From positions 14,827-78,826 of the forward strand of contig CAXTVX010000009.1 of assembly GCA_964247755.1 (NCBI GenBank): 64,000 bases of DNA, given 5' to 3'. Below, piece after piece: positions 62,669-64,000 of this stretch; positions within the stretch are counted from its first letter, which is position 1; each line of letters opens with the position of its first letter. The DNA is from Lichenicola sp964247755. GTDB taxonomy: Bacteria > Pseudomonadota > Alphaproteobacteria > Acetobacterales > Acetobacteraceae. The notes below the pieces were generated by a model. It saw only the letters and a program-made list of their open reading frames with translations, ran no database searches and was not told the origin of the DNA. The translations under genes and the position numbers were made by a program.

Positions 62669-64000
62669 ATGACGCACGTGTTCGACGAGGCGGACGGGTT
62701 CGCCGACACGGCGCTGCGCGGCTGCTGTGCTGCGCATCCGCTTCTGTTGCGGCAGGTCCCGGGCGGCGTGGTGCGCGCCACGGCGACCCCGCAGGCCAAG
62801 GTCGCGCTGGTGATCGGCGGCGGCAGCGGCCACTACCCGGCCTTTGCCGGCTATGTCGGCCCGGGCCTGGCGGACGCGGCGGTGGCGGGCGACGTGTTCG
62901 CCTCGCCGGCCACGCGGCTGGTCGCTTCGGTGGCGCAGCAAGCGGATCGCGGCGGCGGGATCCTGCTGGGGTTCGGCAACTACGCCGGCGACGTGCTGAA
63001 CTTCGGCTTCGCCGCCGAGCGGCTGCGCGGCGCCGGGCTGGACGTCCGGGTGCTGGCGGTAAGCGACGACATCGCCAGCGCCCCGGCCGGCGAGGAGGCG
63101 AAGCGACGCGGCGTTGCCGGCGACATCCCGGTGTTCAAGATCGCGGGCGCCGCGGCGGAGGCCGGGCTGTCGCTGGACGAGGTCGAGCGCGTGGCCCGCC
63201 TGGCCAACGACCGGACGCGCTCGTTCGGCGTCGCGTTCGGCGGCTGCACGTTGCCCGGCGCCTCGGCGCCGCTGTTCACGGTTCCGCCCGGGCGGATGGC
63301 GATCGGGCTCGGCATCCACGGCGAGCCAGGCATCGACGAGGCGCCGGTCGGCCGGGCCGCCGACCTGGCCACGCTGCTGGTCGACCGGCTGGTGGCCGAG
63401 ACGCCGGATGGCGCCGGACGACGCGCCGCAGTGCTGCTGAACGGGTTGGGCGGCACCAAGCAGGAGGAGCTGTTCGTGCTGTGGACGCACGTGGCGGCGA
63501 GGCTGGACCGGCACGGCATCGCGGTGGTGTCGCCGCTGGTCGGCGAGTACGTGACCAGCCTCGACATGGAAGGATGCTCGCTCACCCTGACCTGGCTGGA
63601 CGACGAGCTGGAGCGCTACTGGCTGGCGCCGTGCGAGACGGCAGCCCTGCGGGTCGGCCACGCCGGCCCGGCGGAGCAGGCGGTTCCTGCCTCCGAGGCC
63701 GAAGGGACGGACCGGACCTGGCCCGAGGCGGCGGCGGCATCGCGGGAGTCGGGACTAGTCGTCGTCCGGGCGCTGGCGCGCCTGGCCGACATGCTCGCGG
63801 CGGCGGAAGCGGAGCTCGGCCGCATCGACGCCCAGGCCGGCGACGGCGACCACGGCCAGGGCATGGCGCGCGGCTCCTCGGCGGCGGCGGCGGCGGCGGC
63901 TAGCGCCTCCGCGGCAGGCGCGGGTGCGTCGAGCGTTCTCGCGGCAGCGGCCAATGCCTGGGCTGACCGTGCGTGGGGCACTTCAGGTGCCATCTGGGGC
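62669..64000 (+). CDS. Fused DhaK-DhaL dihydroxyacetone/erythrulose kinase (partial, runs off the window)
   Basis: 444 codons are present with no stop. DhaK part (about 1-330): IGGGSGHYPAFAGYVGPGL, NYAGDVLNFGFAAERL, SAPAGEEAKRRGVAGDI, hemiaminal site GLGIHGEPGI; linker; DhaL part begins near residue 365 with LARLADMLAAAEAELGRID and QAGDGDHGQGMARG, then an Ala run, ending near WADRAWGTSGAIWG. One-polypeptide kinases of this form phosphorylate dihydroxyacetone or D/L-erythrulose in tetritol pathways. Together with the split kinase upstream the operon has two Dha-type kinases. ATG 62669. Confidence 0.9.
   Translation, partial: MTHVFDEADGFADTALRGCCAAHPLLLRQVPGGVVRATATPQAKVALVIGGGSGHYPAFAGYVGPGLADAAVAGDVFASPATRLVASVAQQADRGGGILLGFGNYAGDVLNFGFAAERLRGAGLDVRVLAVSDDIASAPAGEEAKRRGVAGDIPVFKIAGAAAEAGLSLDEVERVARLANDRTRSFGVAFGGCTLPGASAPLFTVPPGRMAIGLGIHGEPGIDEAPVGRAADLATLLVDRLVAETPDGAGRRAAVLLNGLGGTKQEELFVLWTHVAARLDRHGIAVVSPLVGEYVTSLDMEGCSLTLTWLDDELERYWLAPCETAALRVGHAGPAEQAVPASEAEGTDRTWPEAAAASRESGLVVVRALARLADMLAAAEAELGRIDAQAGDGDHGQGMARGSSAAAAAAASASAAGAGASSVLAAAANAWADRAWGTSGAIWG

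Overview
This 64-kb window is very GC-rich (about 70% by eye) and densely packed, with many ATGA/GTGA/TGATG start-stop overlaps and GTG or TTG starts. The gene content points to an alphaproteobacterium, most likely an Acetobacteraceae/Rhodospirillales-type chromosome: a Hint_2-domain surface protein, cvpA-purF, NodT-type lipoproteins, bactofilin, a fused cysNC, a rhizobial-style polyol operon, and a small inverted-repeat element resembling the IS5/IS1031 group. The assignment is inference from content; no rRNA or tRNA gene is visible. Almost all of the window is ordinary chromosome.

Layout. 1-7.7 kb: 3' part of metH; a Hint-domain protein; a decayed response-regulator receiver; a divergent HisE/MazG-like protein; cvpA-purF; a DUF2171 protein. 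7.8-18 kb: an SDR fused to a monooxygenase-like domain, a secreted esterase, nagA on the minus strand, a complete tripartite efflux pump (DHA2 MFS, HlyD adaptor, NodT outer-membrane factor) and a secreted beta-helix protein. 18-20.8 kb (minus): a two-gene effector-immunity pair, an arginine-type ADP-ribosyltransferase with a hydrophobic N-terminal domain followed by an ADP-ribosylglycohydrolase with a long N-terminal extension. 21.2-24.7 kb: an RbsB/RbsA/RbsC-type sugar ABC transporter. 24.7-31 kb (minus): a FUSC/DUF1656/HlyD/NodT (AaeBXA-like) efflux operon split by an unrecognised 374-residue gene. 31-38.5 kb: bactofilin, a PfkB-family kinase, typA, a small Thr/Ala/Pro-rich secreted protein, an AmpG-like permease and selO. 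38.5-43.4 kb: a 166-bp inverted-repeat element abutting selO, a PAS-PAS-GAF hybrid histidine kinase, two small proteins and a second SDR. 43.8-48.4 kb: cysD-cysNC-cysQ plus a 3-hydroxyisobutyryl-CoA-hydrolase-like gene in one overlapping operon. 48.6-54 kb: divergent penicillin-acylase-family and propeller-GGDEF genes. 54-64 kb: an EryD-like SorC regulator divergent from a polyol operon (dhaK, dhaL, Zn-dehydrogenase, DUF2291 protein, ABC ATPase, permease, binding protein, fused dhaK-dhaL) that runs off the window.

How the genes work together. The last operon reads as uptake of a C4 polyol (erythritol or threitol), oxidation to erythrulose, and phosphorylation by one or both Dha-type kinases, under a sugar-phosphate-sensing SorC repressor. 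The cys operon activates sulfate to PAPS and recycles PAP. The ADP-ribosyltransferase/hydrolase pair resembles the Tre1/Tri1 interbacterial toxin-immunity system in logic and is the strongest candidate for an interesting biological system here. No secretion apparatus is encoded in the window, so how the toxin is delivered is unknown.
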